From Lewinellaceae bacterium (lineage in GTDB: Bacteria > Bacteroidota > Bacteroidia > Chitinophagales > Saprospiraceae), in contig JADJSY010000034.1 of NCBI GenBank assembly GCA_016711435.1, positions 6,411-70,410 of the forward strand: a DNA stretch of 64,000 nt, read 5' to 3'. Shown one piece after another: positions 26,420 to 35,221 of the stretch. The translations under genes were made by a program, and so were the position numbers. Position 1 is the stretch's first letter. Every line of letters starts with the position of its first letter. The notes beneath the pieces are model-generated. The model was not told where the DNA came from and made no database searches. It saw only the letters and a list, made by a program, of their open reading frames with translations.

Positions 26420-27388
26420 ATGTCCCTTGACACCATAAAACAACCTATTACCGCCGAACTGGACACTTTCGAAAAACGTTTTCGGGAGTCCATGCGGAGT
26501 AATGTCCCCTTGCTCGACAAAATAACCTGGTACATTGTACAGCGCAAGGGCAAGCAGGTGCGACCTATGCTGGTGCTGCTCAGCGCCCGCTTGTTCGGTC
26601 CCATCGGCGAGGCTACCTACACGGCAGCATCGCTCATCGAATTGCTGCATACGGCTTCTCTGGTACACGATGACGTAGTAGACGACGCCAACGAGCGGCG
26701 CGGTTTTTTTTCCATCAATGCGCTCTGGAAAAACAAAATTGCGGTTTTAGTCGGCGATTTTCTACTCTCGCAGGGACTGATGATTTCCGTCAAAACAGGC
26801 CAGTTCAAGATGCTCGAAATTGTGAGCCGCTCGGTAAAAGAAATAGCGGAAGGTGAATTGCTGCAAATGGAAAAGGCGCGCCGCATGGACATTAAAGAGG
26901 AGGTATATTACGAAATCATCCGCCAAAAAACGGCTTCCCTGATCGCCGCCGCATGTAGCGCGGGCGCCATCAGCACTTCGCCCACGGATGAAACCCTTCA
27001 AAAAATGTGGCTGTTCGGTGAAAAAACCGGCATGGCTTTCCAGATCCGCGACGACTTGTTCGACTTCGGTACCGATGATGTGGGAAAACCGCTGGGCATC
27101 GATATCAAAGAGAAAAAAATGACCCTGCCGCTCATCTACGCGTTGACCCATGCAGACCGCAGTACGCGCCGGCATATCATTAATATCGTAAAAAACGAAA
27201 GCCACCACAGCGAAAAAGTGGAGGAAGTCATTCAGTTCGTGCGGCAAAGCGGTGGTATCGAATATTCGGAAAAAGTTATGTACCGCTTTCGCCAGGAAGC
27301 ATTCGACCTGCTCGATACGATTCCCGACAGCCCCGCCCGCCGCGCCATGCGGGATCTGCTTATTTTCGTGACTGAACGGAAGAAGTAA
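26420..27388 (+). CDS. Polyprenyl diphosphate synthase (trans, long chain)
   Basis: The 322-residue protein has both aspartate-rich motifs of trans-isoprenyl diphosphate synthases: HDDVVDDANERRG near residue 85 and QIRDDLFDFGTDD near residue 210. These bind the magnesium-pyrophosphate of the allylic substrate. The enzyme condenses isopentenyl diphosphate to build a quinone side chain, probably for menaquinone; IspB/HepT-type chain length is inferred from family similarity only. No bulky residues suggest a short-chain (farnesyl) product, but chain length cannot be read with confidence. Confidence 0.9.
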   Translation: MSLDTIKQPITAELDTFEKRFRESMRSNVPLLDKITWYIVQRKGKQVRPMLVLLSARLFGPIGEATYTAASLIELLHTASLVHDDVVDDANERRGFFSINALWKNKIAVLVGDFLLSQGLMISVKTGQFKMLEIVSRSVKEIAEGELLQMEKARRMDIKEEVYYEIIRQKTASLIAAACSAGAISTSPTDETLQKMWLFGEKTGMAFQIRDDLFDFGTDDVGKPLGIDIKEKKMTLPLIYALTHADRSTRRHIINIVKNESHHSEKVEEVIQFVRQSGGIEYSEKVMYRFRQEAFDLLDTIPDSPARRAMRDLLIFVTERKK

Positions 27389-27396
27389 TTTTTTTA

Positions 27397-27576
27397 CCAC
27401 AACGGACACTAAGTGGTTTTCACAAAGGACACAAAGCGTAGCGTCGACTCATCCCGCTTGGTATTTACTGTAAACATCGCATACACAGCGGAAAGTGGCA
27501 GCAGAAAAGTGCGGTGAACCTAACTTGGCTTCTCGGTGTGCCCTTTGTGAAAACAAGCTTAGCATCCGTTGTTAAA
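27397..27576. repeat. Imperfect inverted repeat downstream of the polyprenyl synthase gene
   Basis: The arms 27397-27434 and 27537-27576 share TTTGTGAAAAC and CAACGGA-type segments in opposite orientation (about 38 bases, several mismatches). The 332-base gap 27389-27720 otherwise holds only an AT-rich leader to the YceI gene; no other gene or clear promoter was seen. Confidence 0.7.
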
Positions 27577-27720
27577 AACTCGTACAGGGCAATTAATGAC
27601 TTTTAATTTTCATAGTCAGATTTTTTGTGAAGACCGACATGTCGAAAACCTTTTTGATAAATAGATGTTATAACACTTAAATTTAAAACATCTTATCAAA
27701 CTTTCAAATTCATATTCAAC

Positions 27721-28260
27721 ATGGCAACTACTAAATGGGGCATCGATACCACCCACTCCGAAATTTCTTTCCGTGTAAAACACATGATGATCAGCAATGT
27801 AACGGGCTGGTTCGAATCCTTTACCGCCGAAGCGGAAACAGAAAACGACGATTTCACGGCAGCAAAAATCAATTTTTCAGCCGACACCTCTTCCGTCAAT
27901 ACGCGCAATGAAGCCCGCGACAACCACCTGCGCAGCGGCGAATTTTTTGCCTCCGAAGAATTTCCGAAAATGTCTTTTATCGCTACCGGTTATGAAAAAA
28001 ACGGCAGCGACAACACTTATAGCCTGAAAGGCGACCTTACCATCCGCGACATCACCAAACCAGTCACATTTGCGGTTGAATTTGGCGGAGTAGCCACCGA
28101 CCCCTGGGGCAACCTGCGCGCGGGTTTTGAAATCAACGGCGAAATCAACCGCACCGACTTTGGACTGACCTGGAATGCCGTCACAGAAGCGGGAGGCATC
28201 GTAGTTAGCGACGCCGTGAAGATTCACTCACATGTAGAATTGATCAAGCAGGCAGCTTAA
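27721..28260 (+). CDS. YceI-family lipid-binding-like protein
   Basis: The 179 residues start MATTKWGIDTTHSEISFRVK, the conserved opening of YceI proteins, and continue through SNVTGWFESFTAEAET, FTAAKINFSADTSSVNTRNEARDNHL and LTIRDITKPVTFAVEF. YceI proteins form a lipocalin-like barrel that binds isoprenoid chains. This copy has no signal peptide, so it would be cytoplasmic. Its location next to a polyprenyl diphosphate synthase fits an isoprenoid-binding role, which is inference from context. Confidence 0.9.
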   Translation: MATTKWGIDTTHSEISFRVKHMMISNVTGWFESFTAEAETENDDFTAAKINFSADTSSVNTRNEARDNHLRSGEFFASEEFPKMSFIATGYEKNGSDNTYSLKGDLTIRDITKPVTFAVEFGGVATDPWGNLRAGFEINGEINRTDFGLTWNAVTEAGGIVVSDAVKIHSHVELIKQAA

Positions 28261-28320
28261 GCGTAAACATGAGTCATCCGGATTTTGCCTAAAACGACCA
28301 CAAAAGGTCAAACTCGTATT

Positions 28321-28416
28321 TATTGATGATTGCTTATTGACAATTGATGATTTTTGATGTGCGAAGATGCCCCCTTGCATCATAAATCATCAATTGTCAA
28401 TAAGCAATCATCAATA
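28321..28416. repeat. Inverted repeat, 39-base arms, after the YceI gene
   Basis: The arms 28321-28359 and 28378-28416 consist of words such as TTGATGATTGC, TTATTGACAA and their complements, and pair almost completely around an 18-base loop. It lies between the convergent YceI and GH20 genes and is a likely bidirectional hairpin. Confidence 0.9.
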
Positions 28417-28467
28417 AAAATTGTGCCGGCGCGTACTAAGAGTCGCTACAAAAATTCAGACTCATGT

Positions 28468-30813
28468 TCACTCCACAATAATCTCATCCACAAACAGCCA
28501 CGCGCCATTGCCTGCGCCAGGAGCGCCTGCGGGGATTACACCGAAGGTTTTAGCTACAAATTTCAGATAGCGGTATTTGGCTTTTTTGGTTTCCAACTTG
28601 ACCGTTTCGATAGCAAATCCCTGTTTTTTTTCGGCATCGATATCCTGCTTTGAGAGTAGATCGAATTTTTTTCCGTCATTGGAACCGTACACCTCGATGC
28701 CGCGCGGCGGGTAAATCCAGGAAGCCTGGTTGTACATGTAATGGGTGGTCACTTTGTTAAACGCTGTGGCAGTGCCGAAGTCGATCACCGGATCGATGTC
28801 GTTGTTGACCAATCCGACCCAGCCGCCCCAGGTTTTGGTTATACCGGTTATTCCGTTGGTGAGACCGTACTGGTCACCTCCATTATATTTTTCGGGCGTT
28901 TTTGCCATTTTATAAGCTTTGCCGCTTGCCTTGTGCACCAGGTATTCCACGGTGCGGATATTGCCCATCTGTTTTTCCCCTTGAAAAACAGCGGCTTTTA
29001 TCTCGGTATTTTCGGTAATGCTGATGGGCGCCGCATACATTTTAGACTTATGGGAAGGGTCTTTCCCATTGGTGGTATAATGTATTTTCATGCCGGAGTC
29101 GAGGGCGCTGAGGCTTACTTTACCTTTTAAAAACGATGCTTTTACATCAAAAAAAGTTTTGGCGTAATTGACGCCCAGGGCATCCAGGCGGGTAAAATGG
29201 GTTTTGATGCGCTTGGAGAAATCTTTCCAGTTTTTCTTTTCTTTAGCGCTCCAGGTTATTTCCGCAATGGCGCAGGCGCGCGGGTAGACCATATATTCCA
29301 CCTGTTCGCCGTCCTTCATATATTCGGTCCAGACATTGGCCTGTGCGCCCAGAATATGTTTGGCTTCTTCTGCGCTCAGCTCCGTCGGAACCGGTTCGTA
29401 GCTGTATGCCTTTTCCAGGGTCACCATTCCGCCGATGGCGAGTGGTTCGGAAGATGGGTCGCCCTGGTAGTAATCATAGTAGCAAAAATCGGTCGGCGTC
29501 ATAATGGCGTCGTGGCCGGCTTTGGCGGCAGCGATACCGCCTTCAATACCGCGCCAGCTCATAACCGTAGCAGTGGGCGCGAGTCCGCCTTCCAGAATTT
29601 CATCCCAGCCGATCAGTTTTTTGCCGCGTTTGGCGAGCATGGCTTCTGCTCTGCGGATGAAATAACTTTGCAACTCGTGTTCATCTTTCAGGCCTTCTTT
29701 TTTCATCAATTGCTGGCAGAATTCGGATTGTTCCCAACTTTTTTTCGGGCACTCATCGCCGCCGATGTGAAAATAAGTGCTCGGGAACAATGCGCACACT
29801 TCTCCCAGCACGTCGTCCAGAAACTGGAAAGTTTCTTCCGTCGGGCAAAAAACATCTTCAAAAACGCCCCATTTGGTAGCGGCTTCATAGGGGCCTTTGG
29901 TGCAGCCCAGTTCGGGATAGGCAGACAGCGCAGCAAGCGCATGTCCGGGCATTTCAATTTCCGGGATAACGGTAACAAAACGCTGGCGGGCGTATTCCAC
30001 CACCTCTTTTACTTCTTCCTGGGTATAAAAACCGCAGTATTTTTTGCCGTCGTATTTGACGGGGCGGTCGCTGTTGTGCCCCACGATGGTTTCTTTGCGG
30101 CAGGCGGCGATGGTTTGTAGTTTGGGGTATTTTTTTATTTCAATGCGCCAACCCTGGTCTTCGGTGAGGTGCCAGTGGAACGTATTGAGTTTGTGAAAAG
30201 CGAGCAGATCGATGTAGTTTTTGATAAACTCGACCGGGAAAAAATGCCGCCCCACATCGAGGTGCAGCCCGCGGTACGGGAAGCGCGGCGCGTCCTGAAT
30301 CAGGCATCCGGGCGCCGACCACTTGAGTCCGGCAGGGAGGGCGGCGCCTTTTGATTTTGTTTTTGCCGGCAGGGGTTTGTTGTTTATTTCTGCGGGGAAG
30401 AGCTGTCGCAGGGTCTGTATGGCGTAAAAAGCGCCTGCCGCAGTTTTAGCCCGAACGATGATAGCGGCGGGTTTAATATCGAGGACATAACCTTCATCCT
30501 GTGTAAGTGTTTCGTCGGGCAGAATGTAAATGGAATTCGTTCGGGGTTTGGTTAGTTTTTCTTTGACACCCTGTGACACCAAGGTGAAACCTGTGCCGGA
30601 TTGCACGAGCGTAATCCAGGATTGGGCAACCATTTGCCAGTCGTTCAGACCTTCCGGGTAGTACACCCTGGTGTCGGCGCTCAGCGCGAAACTTCCGGTC
30701 TGGGATTTAACGGAGAGTGGTTGCGGGATAATCTGGATACTGGAAGGCGTAGGGGTTTGGCAGTTCGACAAAAATGGACAAAAAACCAGAAAAATTAAAA
30801 TTCTCATAAGCAT
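28468..30813 (-). CDS. GH20 beta-N-acetylhexosaminidase lipoprotein
   Basis: The 781-residue protein starts with a lipoprotein signal (MLMRILIFLVFCPFLSNC). Residues about 25-165 are the GH20b domain. The catalytic TIM barrel follows from about 170 (YRGLHLDVGRHFFPVEF, HLTEDQGWRIEIKKYP), with the catalytic Asp-Glu pair in YFHIGGDECPKKS. Near the C-terminus come a chitobiase/Fn3-like beta module (ALDSGMKIHYTTNGKDP) and an F5/8 type C (discoidin-like) module, probably for sugar binding. The enzyme removes terminal GlcNAc or GalNAc from chitin fragments or glycans by substrate-assisted catalysis. It is probably anchored to the periplasm or cell surface. Confidence 0.93.
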   Translation of the reverse strand: MLMRILIFLVFCPFLSNCQTPTPSSIQIIPQPLSVKSQTGSFALSADTRVYYPEGLNDWQMVAQSWITLVQSGTGFTLVSQGVKEKLTKPRTNSIYILPDETLTQDEGYVLDIKPAAIIVRAKTAAGAFYAIQTLRQLFPAEINNKPLPAKTKSKGAALPAGLKWSAPGCLIQDAPRFPYRGLHLDVGRHFFPVEFIKNYIDLLAFHKLNTFHWHLTEDQGWRIEIKKYPKLQTIAACRKETIVGHNSDRPVKYDGKKYCGFYTQEEVKEVVEYARQRFVTVIPEIEMPGHALAALSAYPELGCTKGPYEAATKWGVFEDVFCPTEETFQFLDDVLGEVCALFPSTYFHIGGDECPKKSWEQSEFCQQLMKKEGLKDEHELQSYFIRRAEAMLAKRGKKLIGWDEILEGGLAPTATVMSWRGIEGGIAAAKAGHDAIMTPTDFCYYDYYQGDPSSEPLAIGGMVTLEKAYSYEPVPTELSAEEAKHILGAQANVWTEYMKDGEQVEYMVYPRACAIAEITWSAKEKKNWKDFSKRIKTHFTRLDALGVNYAKTFFDVKASFLKGKVSLSALDSGMKIHYTTNGKDPSHKSKMYAAPISITENTEIKAAVFQGEKQMGNIRTVEYLVHKASGKAYKMAKTPEKYNGGDQYGLTNGITGITKTWGGWVGLVNNDIDPVIDFGTATAFNKVTTHYMYNQASWIYPPRGIEVYGSNDGKKFDLLSKQDIDAEKKQGFAIETVKLETKKAKYRYLKFVAKTFGVIPAGAPGAGNGAWLFVDEIIVE

Positions 30814-31180
30814 GGCGGGTGATTTTTTATTTGTGCGAAAGATAAGTACACTGGATTCAAATTATACCTTCATATTTGTGCTTCTTTTAATCCAATTCAA
30901 TTTTTTAGGGGGATAAATTCGAAGAACAAACACTGATTACTACACGTCGAATTTACTGGGCACTTTTGTGCTATAATACTATAAGTTGCGCATTCGGAGT
31001 GAACAGTGCTCTTCGAATGCGCATTTTTTTTTCTTGCGGCAACCAATTCCATTTCATATTGTTTTGCGACAAATGACGGCTTTTTTAGTAAGGAAATTGA
31101 AAAATTATACCTTTAGGCCTGCTTATCAAAAAGACATTTTGAAAGCCGTTTTATACTAACCAAATTTACCGCATCGCAAT
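30814..31180. other. 367-base divergent gap with an orphan terminator
   Basis: No gene is seen between the GH20 and citrate synthase starts. The main structure is the strong terminator-like hairpin at 30987-31032. A TATAAT string occurs at 30972-30977 but without a convincing partner box. TACCTTTA at 31108 resembles a -7 element with one mismatch and might serve citrate synthase. Confidence 0.55.
30987..31032 (+). terminator. Intrinsic terminator in a divergent promoter region
   Basis: TGCGCATTCG (30987-30996) pairs perfectly with CGAATGCGCA (31014-31023), with extra GAG/CTC pairing in the loop, followed directly by nine T. It is a textbook plus-strand terminator, but no plus-strand gene lies between it and the divergent GH20 start. 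It may end a small RNA or act as an attenuator in the citrate synthase leader. Confidence 0.8.
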
Positions 31181-32509
31181 ATGGATGTACTCAAGCAAGA
31201 ATTTTCCAATAAAGCCCAGGCCCTTGCCAAAGAGGTCAAAGAATTACTGAAAGAACACGGAGACAAAAAACTGGATGATGTTACCATCGAACAGGCTTAT
31301 GGCGGGATGCGGGATATTACCAGTATGATCTGGGAACCGTCTTTGCTCGATGCTGAGGAAGGCATCCGGTTTCGCGGGTATTCCATCCCGGAATTGCGTG
31401 AAAAACTGCCTGCCGCTCCCGGAGGCAAGGAACCACTTCCCGAAGGCCTTTTCTGGCTGATGCTCGTGGGAGAGATTCCCACAAAAGAACAGGTCAAATG
31501 GCTCACAGAAGCATGGGTGCGTCGCGCAAATGTACCGGAACACGTTTTTCGGGCCATTGATGCCCTGCCGTTGGAAACGCATCCGATGACCCAGCTTTCG
31601 GTGGGCGTGCTGGCAATGCAAAGTACCAGCGTATTTGCGCAGCGCTATATTTCGGGTATGAATAAATCCGAATACTGGGATGCCACATACGAGGATACCA
31701 TGAACCTCATTGCGCGACTGCCCCGTGTGGCGGCATACATTTTCCGCCGGGTATACCACAATGGAGAACACGTGCTTCCCGATATTTCACTCGACTGGGG
31801 CGGCAACTTTACCCACATGCTTGGGTATCAGGATGAAGGTTTTAAAGAATACATGCGCCTTTTCCTCACCATCCATGCCGACCACGAAGGAGGAAACGCC
31901 TCTGCCCATACCACCCACCTGGTGGGTTCTACCCTGAGTGATCCTTACCTGTCTTTCAGCGCTTCCATGAATGCGCTGGCCGGCCCCCTGCACGGCCTGG
32001 CCAACCAGGAGGTAATTCGCTGGGTACTCAAAATGGTGGATACCCTGGGAACATCCAAACCCTCGCGGGAACAGATAGCGGAATACGTAAAAAGTACGCT
32101 GGCCAGCGGCCGGGTCATTCCCGGTTACGGCCATGCGGTACTGCGCAAACCGGACCCCCGTTTTATGGCGCAACGCCAGTTTTGCGAAGACAATGTATCG
32201 GACAGTGATCTGGTAAAAGTGGTCTGGAAAATATTTGATGTGGTGCCGCCAATCCTGAGTAGTCTGGGTAAGGTGAAAAACCCATGGCCCAATGTAGACG
32301 CGCATTCCGGCGCCGTTTTGATCCATTACGGCATGAAAGAATACAACTATTATACGGTGCTTTTTGGCGTAAGCCGGGCGCTGGGTGTTTTGGCGGCACA
32401 ATGCTGGAGTCGTGTGCTGGGTCTGCCGCTCGAACGCCCGAAATCCGTCACAACGACCTGGATCAAAGAATACTTAGCCAAAGAATACGGCGTGGTAATG
32501 GAAAAATAA
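31181..32509 (+). CDS. gltA: Citrate synthase, eukaryote-like (type I)
   Basis: The 442-residue protein condenses acetyl-CoA and oxaloacetate at the entry of the TCA cycle. It resembles mitochondrial rather than E. coli-type citrate synthase: the active-site motifs LAGPLHGLANQEV (His274 in pig numbering), VIPGYGHAVLRKPDPR (His320) and KNPWPNVDAHSGAVL (Asp375) are all present in the eukaryote-like form, and there is no N-terminal allosteric NADH domain. The start at 31181 gives a short helical N-terminus (MDVLKQEFSNKAQALAKEV). A TrpR-like gene follows after 21 bases and is probably co-transcribed. Confidence 0.93.
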   Translation: MDVLKQEFSNKAQALAKEVKELLKEHGDKKLDDVTIEQAYGGMRDITSMIWEPSLLDAEEGIRFRGYSIPELREKLPAAPGGKEPLPEGLFWLMLVGEIPTKEQVKWLTEAWVRRANVPEHVFRAIDALPLETHPMTQLSVGVLAMQSTSVFAQRYISGMNKSEYWDATYEDTMNLIARLPRVAAYIFRRVYHNGEHVLPDISLDWGGNFTHMLGYQDEGFKEYMRLFLTIHADHEGGNASAHTTHLVGSTLSDPYLSFSASMNALAGPLHGLANQEVIRWVLKMVDTLGTSKPSREQIAEYVKSTLASGRVIPGYGHAVLRKPDPRFMAQRQFCEDNVSDSDLVKVVWKIFDVVPPILSSLGKVKNPWPNVDAHSGAVLIHYGMKEYNYYTVLFGVSRALGVLAAQCWSRVLGLPLERPKSVTTTWIKEYLAKEYGVVMEK

Positions 32510-32530
32510 AGCCCCTGAATTGCCTTGCCC

Positions 32531-32785
32531 ATGTTATACCAACTTTTTCAAGCTGTCCGGACGGAGACTGAATTCAATGAACTGGCAGATCTCACTTTTA
32601 CGGAAAACGAACGCGCCATGATGCTGGAGCGCTGGAGAATTTTTGATGCGCTCGACCGGGGCCTGTCTCAACGCGAAGTAGCCAAAGAAGTGCCTTGCAG
32701 CATCGTAACTGCCACAAGAGGAGCAAAAGTGTACCGCGACAACAGGGAAGCGATTCAAAAATACCTGGCGTTGTGGCGCAAGTAG
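32531..32785 (+). CDS. TrpR/YerC-family DNA-binding protein
   Basis: The ATG at 32531 gives 84 residues (MLYQLFQAVRTETEFNELAD). The helix-turn-helix region RGLSQREVAKEVPCSIVTATRGAKV matches the TrpR/YerC family, which includes the tryptophan repressor and the small YerC proteins of Gram-positive bacteria. No tryptophan genes are nearby, so the ligand and target are unknown. It starts 21 bases after citrate synthase, suggesting an operon. Its stop codon is immediately followed by a long inverted repeat. Confidence 0.85.
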   Translation: MLYQLFQAVRTETEFNELADLTFTENERAMMLERWRIFDALDRGLSQREVAKEVPCSIVTATRGAKVYRDNREAIQKYLALWRK

Positions 32786-33020
32786 TGTTTGGTGTGTGGT
32801 GTTTAGTGTTTGGGGGTCTTCGCCCAAGCCACCCACTGTTGCCAGAGGCGAAGTGCCCCAAACACTAAACACCACACACCAAACACTGCCAAGGGCGGAG
32901 CGCCCCAAACACTAAACACCACACACTAAACACTGCCAAGGCGGGGCCCCAACACAAAACCACACAACACGCAGGCGGAGCGCCCAAACACTAAACACCA
33001 CACACTAAACACTGCCAAGA
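32786..33020. repeat. Compound inverted repeat with a right arm reiterated about four times
   Basis: The left arm (32786-32824) starts right after the TrpR-like stop and pairs with 32847-32885. The right-arm unit, built of AAACACT, AAACACC and ACACACT words with a GGCGGAGCGCCCC cap and CACTGCCAAG tail, is repeated at about 32886-32939, degenerately at 32940-32970, and again at 32971-33020. The last copy runs into the MoxR gene and encodes its last few residues and stop. Confidence 0.9.
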
Positions 33021-34087
33021 TCCCTGCACGCCCGATACAAATCCTGCCAGCCCTCACGTTTTTTTACCACTGTTTCCAGATATTCCCGCCAGATAACCGC
33101 ATCGCTGCCCGGGTCTTTAACAATAGCGCCGGTGAGTCCGGCTGCCAGGTCATGTGCGCGCAGGTCGCCGTCGCCAAAATGCACCGCCAAAGATTGTCCC
33201 TGGTGAATCACCGAGATGGCTTCCGCGGTGCTGAGGGTGGCGCTCGGGCTTTTTAGTTTATCGCGACCGTCTTCCGTTTTTCCACTGCGGAGTTCCCTGA
33301 AAATAGTAACCAATCGCTGAATTTCCTGCAATGGCGCGGCATTGGGAGGCAATTCGAGCGCTTTGCCCAGCGCATTCAGCCTGTTTTGAACGATGGTAAC
33401 CTCTTCGTCCAGGGTGTTTGGCAGCGGCAGCACCACCGTATTGAACCGGCGGCGCAAGGCAGAGGACAGTTCGTTGATACCTTTGTCGCGGTCATTGGCT
33501 GTTGCGATCAGGTTGAAACCCTGAATAGCCTGTACCTCGCTGCCGAGTTCGGGAACGGGCAGCGTTTTTTCCGACAACAGTGTGATCAGCGCATCCTGCA
33601 CATCTGCCGGAATGCGGGTCAGTTCTTCTACACGCGCAATTTTTCCGTGTTGCATGGCAGTGAGCACGGGGCTGGGTACGAGGGCTTTTTCCGAGGGGCC
33701 TTCCGAAAGCAGGCGGGCGTAATTCCAGCCATAACGCAGGGTTTCTTCATGGGTACCCGCAGTGCCCTGCACGAGCAGTGTGCTATCGCCGCTGATCGCT
33801 GCGGCCAGGTGTTCGCTCACCCAGGTTTTGGCGGTGCCGGGTACGCCGAGCAACAACAAAGCTCGGTCGGTTGTCAGCGTGGCTACAGCTATTTCGATGA
33901 TCCGGCGCTGTCCGTAATATTTGGGTTCAATGTCCGTATCGCCTGCTTTACCGCCGAGCAGATAAGTGACGACAGCCCAGGGCGACAGGCGCCAGTTGGC
34001 GGGCCGTGGCCGGTCGTCCGCAGCGGCCAATGCGGCCAACTCATGCGCATAGGCGGTTTCAGCATGGGGGCGGATGATGTCAGACAT
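33005..34087 (-). CDS. MoxR-family AAA+ ATPase
   Basis: From the ATG at 34087 (MSDIIRPHAETAYAHELAAL) the protein has 360 residues; a longer open frame to 34240 lies in heptad repeats and is unlikely. Walker A is LLGVPGTAKTWVSEHL (near residue 85). GKIARVEELTRIPADVQDALITLL is the Walker B/pore-loop region, and LIATANDRDKGINELSSALRRRF is sensor 1 and the arginine finger. MoxR ATPases act as chaperones, often with a von Willebrand factor A protein; no such partner is in this window. The stop codon and last residues (GSV) come from the adjoining repeat unit, so the original C-terminus may have been replaced. Confidence 0.85.
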   Translation of the reverse strand: MSDIIRPHAETAYAHELAALAAADDRPRPANWRLSPWAVVTYLLGGKAGDTDIEPKYYGQRRIIEIAVATLTTDRALLLLGVPGTAKTWVSEHLAAAISGDSTLLVQGTAGTHEETLRYGWNYARLLSEGPSEKALVPSPVLTAMQHGKIARVEELTRIPADVQDALITLLSEKTLPVPELGSEVQAIQGFNLIATANDRDKGINELSSALRRRFNTVVLPLPNTLDEEVTIVQNRLNALGKALELPPNAAPLQEIQRLVTIFRELRSGKTEDGRDKLKSPSATLSTAEAISVIHQGQSLAVHFGDGDLRAHDLAAGLTGAIVKDPGSDAVIWREYLETVVKKREGWQDLYRACRDLGSV

Positions 34088-34330
34088 AAATAGAGGTGAG
34101 AGGTGAGAAGTGAGAGGGTGAGAATGAAGCCTCAAAAATAAGCAAAGCCAAGCGACTGCCATACTATATCCAACGCAAAGTGGTTTTGAAAGAGGGAACA
34201 GTTCATCTGCCTGAAAGAAGAAGCCCTCAAACCTTCTCAAACCCTCAAACCTTTACCCGCCGAAGCCTTTTTAACCGCCATAGCCCATAGGCGAAGGAGG
34301 GTCAAACCATCCAACCTGCCTGAAAGTCAA
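34088..34330. repeat. Heptad-type repeats upstream of MoxR and the antiporter
   Basis: GAGGTGA, GAAGTGA and GAGGGTGA words at 34094-34122 belong to the family at 52768 and 55597. At 34208-34310 there are CAAACCCTCAAACC words of the family at 39115, with CTGCCTGAAAG repeated directly at 34208 and 34317. The arms are partial, so stem formation is uncertain. Confidence 0.6.
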
Positions 34331-34384
34331 ATTTTTTTTGCTAAATTTGAACCCGTGTTTTTCTTTTGTTTTAATCTTACGTGC

Positions 34385-35221
34385 ATGCATTTTCCATACT
34401 CCCATTTTATTTTACTGGCAGCGGCATTTATCATCCTCAACCTGATAGCCAGTCGTTTTGCCGCGCGTTTTGGAGCGCCTACTTTGCTCACTACCCTGGC
34501 AATCGGCCTGTCCTTTGGCAATGGCGGTTTGTATGATTTTTACTATAATTATCCGACTACTACCTTGCATATCAGCGAATTAGCGCTGTGTATCATCATA
34601 TTTGCCGGCGGCTTTGAATCCAACTGGAAGGCAGTTCGTCCGATTCTCTGGCAGGGCGTTTCCCTGGCTACCCTGGGTGTTTTGCTGACTATGATGGCAG
34701 TAGGCGCTATGGCGCACTGGCTGCTGGATTGGCCGTGGTTACAGGCTATGTTGTTGGGTGCAGTGGTGTCGGGCACAGACGCCGCAGCCGTGTTTTCCAT
34801 CCTGGAAAACAGTAAACTGAAACTCAATACCCATGTCCGCGAGGTACTGGAACTGGAATCGGGCGCAAACGATCCGATGGCCTTTTTCCTGACCCTGACG
34901 TTCACCGCATTGCTGTTGCCTGCCGCGCCGCAAATCCATGCGCTCACCCTGACCGGCAATTTTATCTGGACAATGCTGGTGGGATTGGGCACCGGATTGC
35001 TGGCGGGCCGGTTTATTCACCTGCTGATAAAACGTATTCCGCTCAAACGCGGGCAATTCCCCATTGTGCTGCTGGCATGGGTGATCATTTTATATGCTGT
35101 CAATGATCTGCTGGGTGGCAGCGCTTTCCTGTCGGTATACGTGGCAGGCATCATTCTGGGCAATTCTCCCTGGGCGCAACGCGACATCAACGTTCATTTT
35201 TTGAAAGCCTTTCATGGCTGA
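34385..35221 (+). CDS. NhaP2/CvrA-type K+/H+ or Na+/H+ antiporter, N-terminal part (split)
   Basis: The ATG at 34385 (a GTG at 34355 is possible) gives 278 residues with about eight to nine membrane segments. They include SGTDAAAVFSIL and LELESGANDPMAFFL, the ion-binding motifs of the CPA1 (NhaP-type) cation/proton antiporter family. The frame ends in a TGA at 35219-35221 within TTTCATGGCTGATGG. The next frame continues the same protein (FLILGLQV onwards), so one missing base near 35215 would restore about 411 residues. The stop overlaps the next ATG as TGATG, so coupled production of two polypeptides is formally possible but unlikely. Confidence 0.8.
   Translation: MHFPYSHFILLAAAFIILNLIASRFAARFGAPTLLTTLAIGLSFGNGGLYDFYYNYPTTTLHISELALCIIIFAGGFESNWKAVRPILWQGVSLATLGVLLTMMAVGAMAHWLLDWPWLQAMLLGAVVSGTDAAAVFSILENSKLKLNTHVREVLELESGANDPMAFFLTLTFTALLLPAAPQIHALTLTGNFIWTMLVGLGTGLLAGRFIHLLIKRIPLKRGQFPIVLLAWVIILYAVNDLLGGSAFLSVYVAGIILGNSPWAQRDINVHFLKAFHG

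Noticed and set aside
34088..34240. Longer start for the MoxR ATPase at 34240
   Set aside because: The extension is translated from heptad repeat words and a hydrophobic stretch not found in MoxR proteins.
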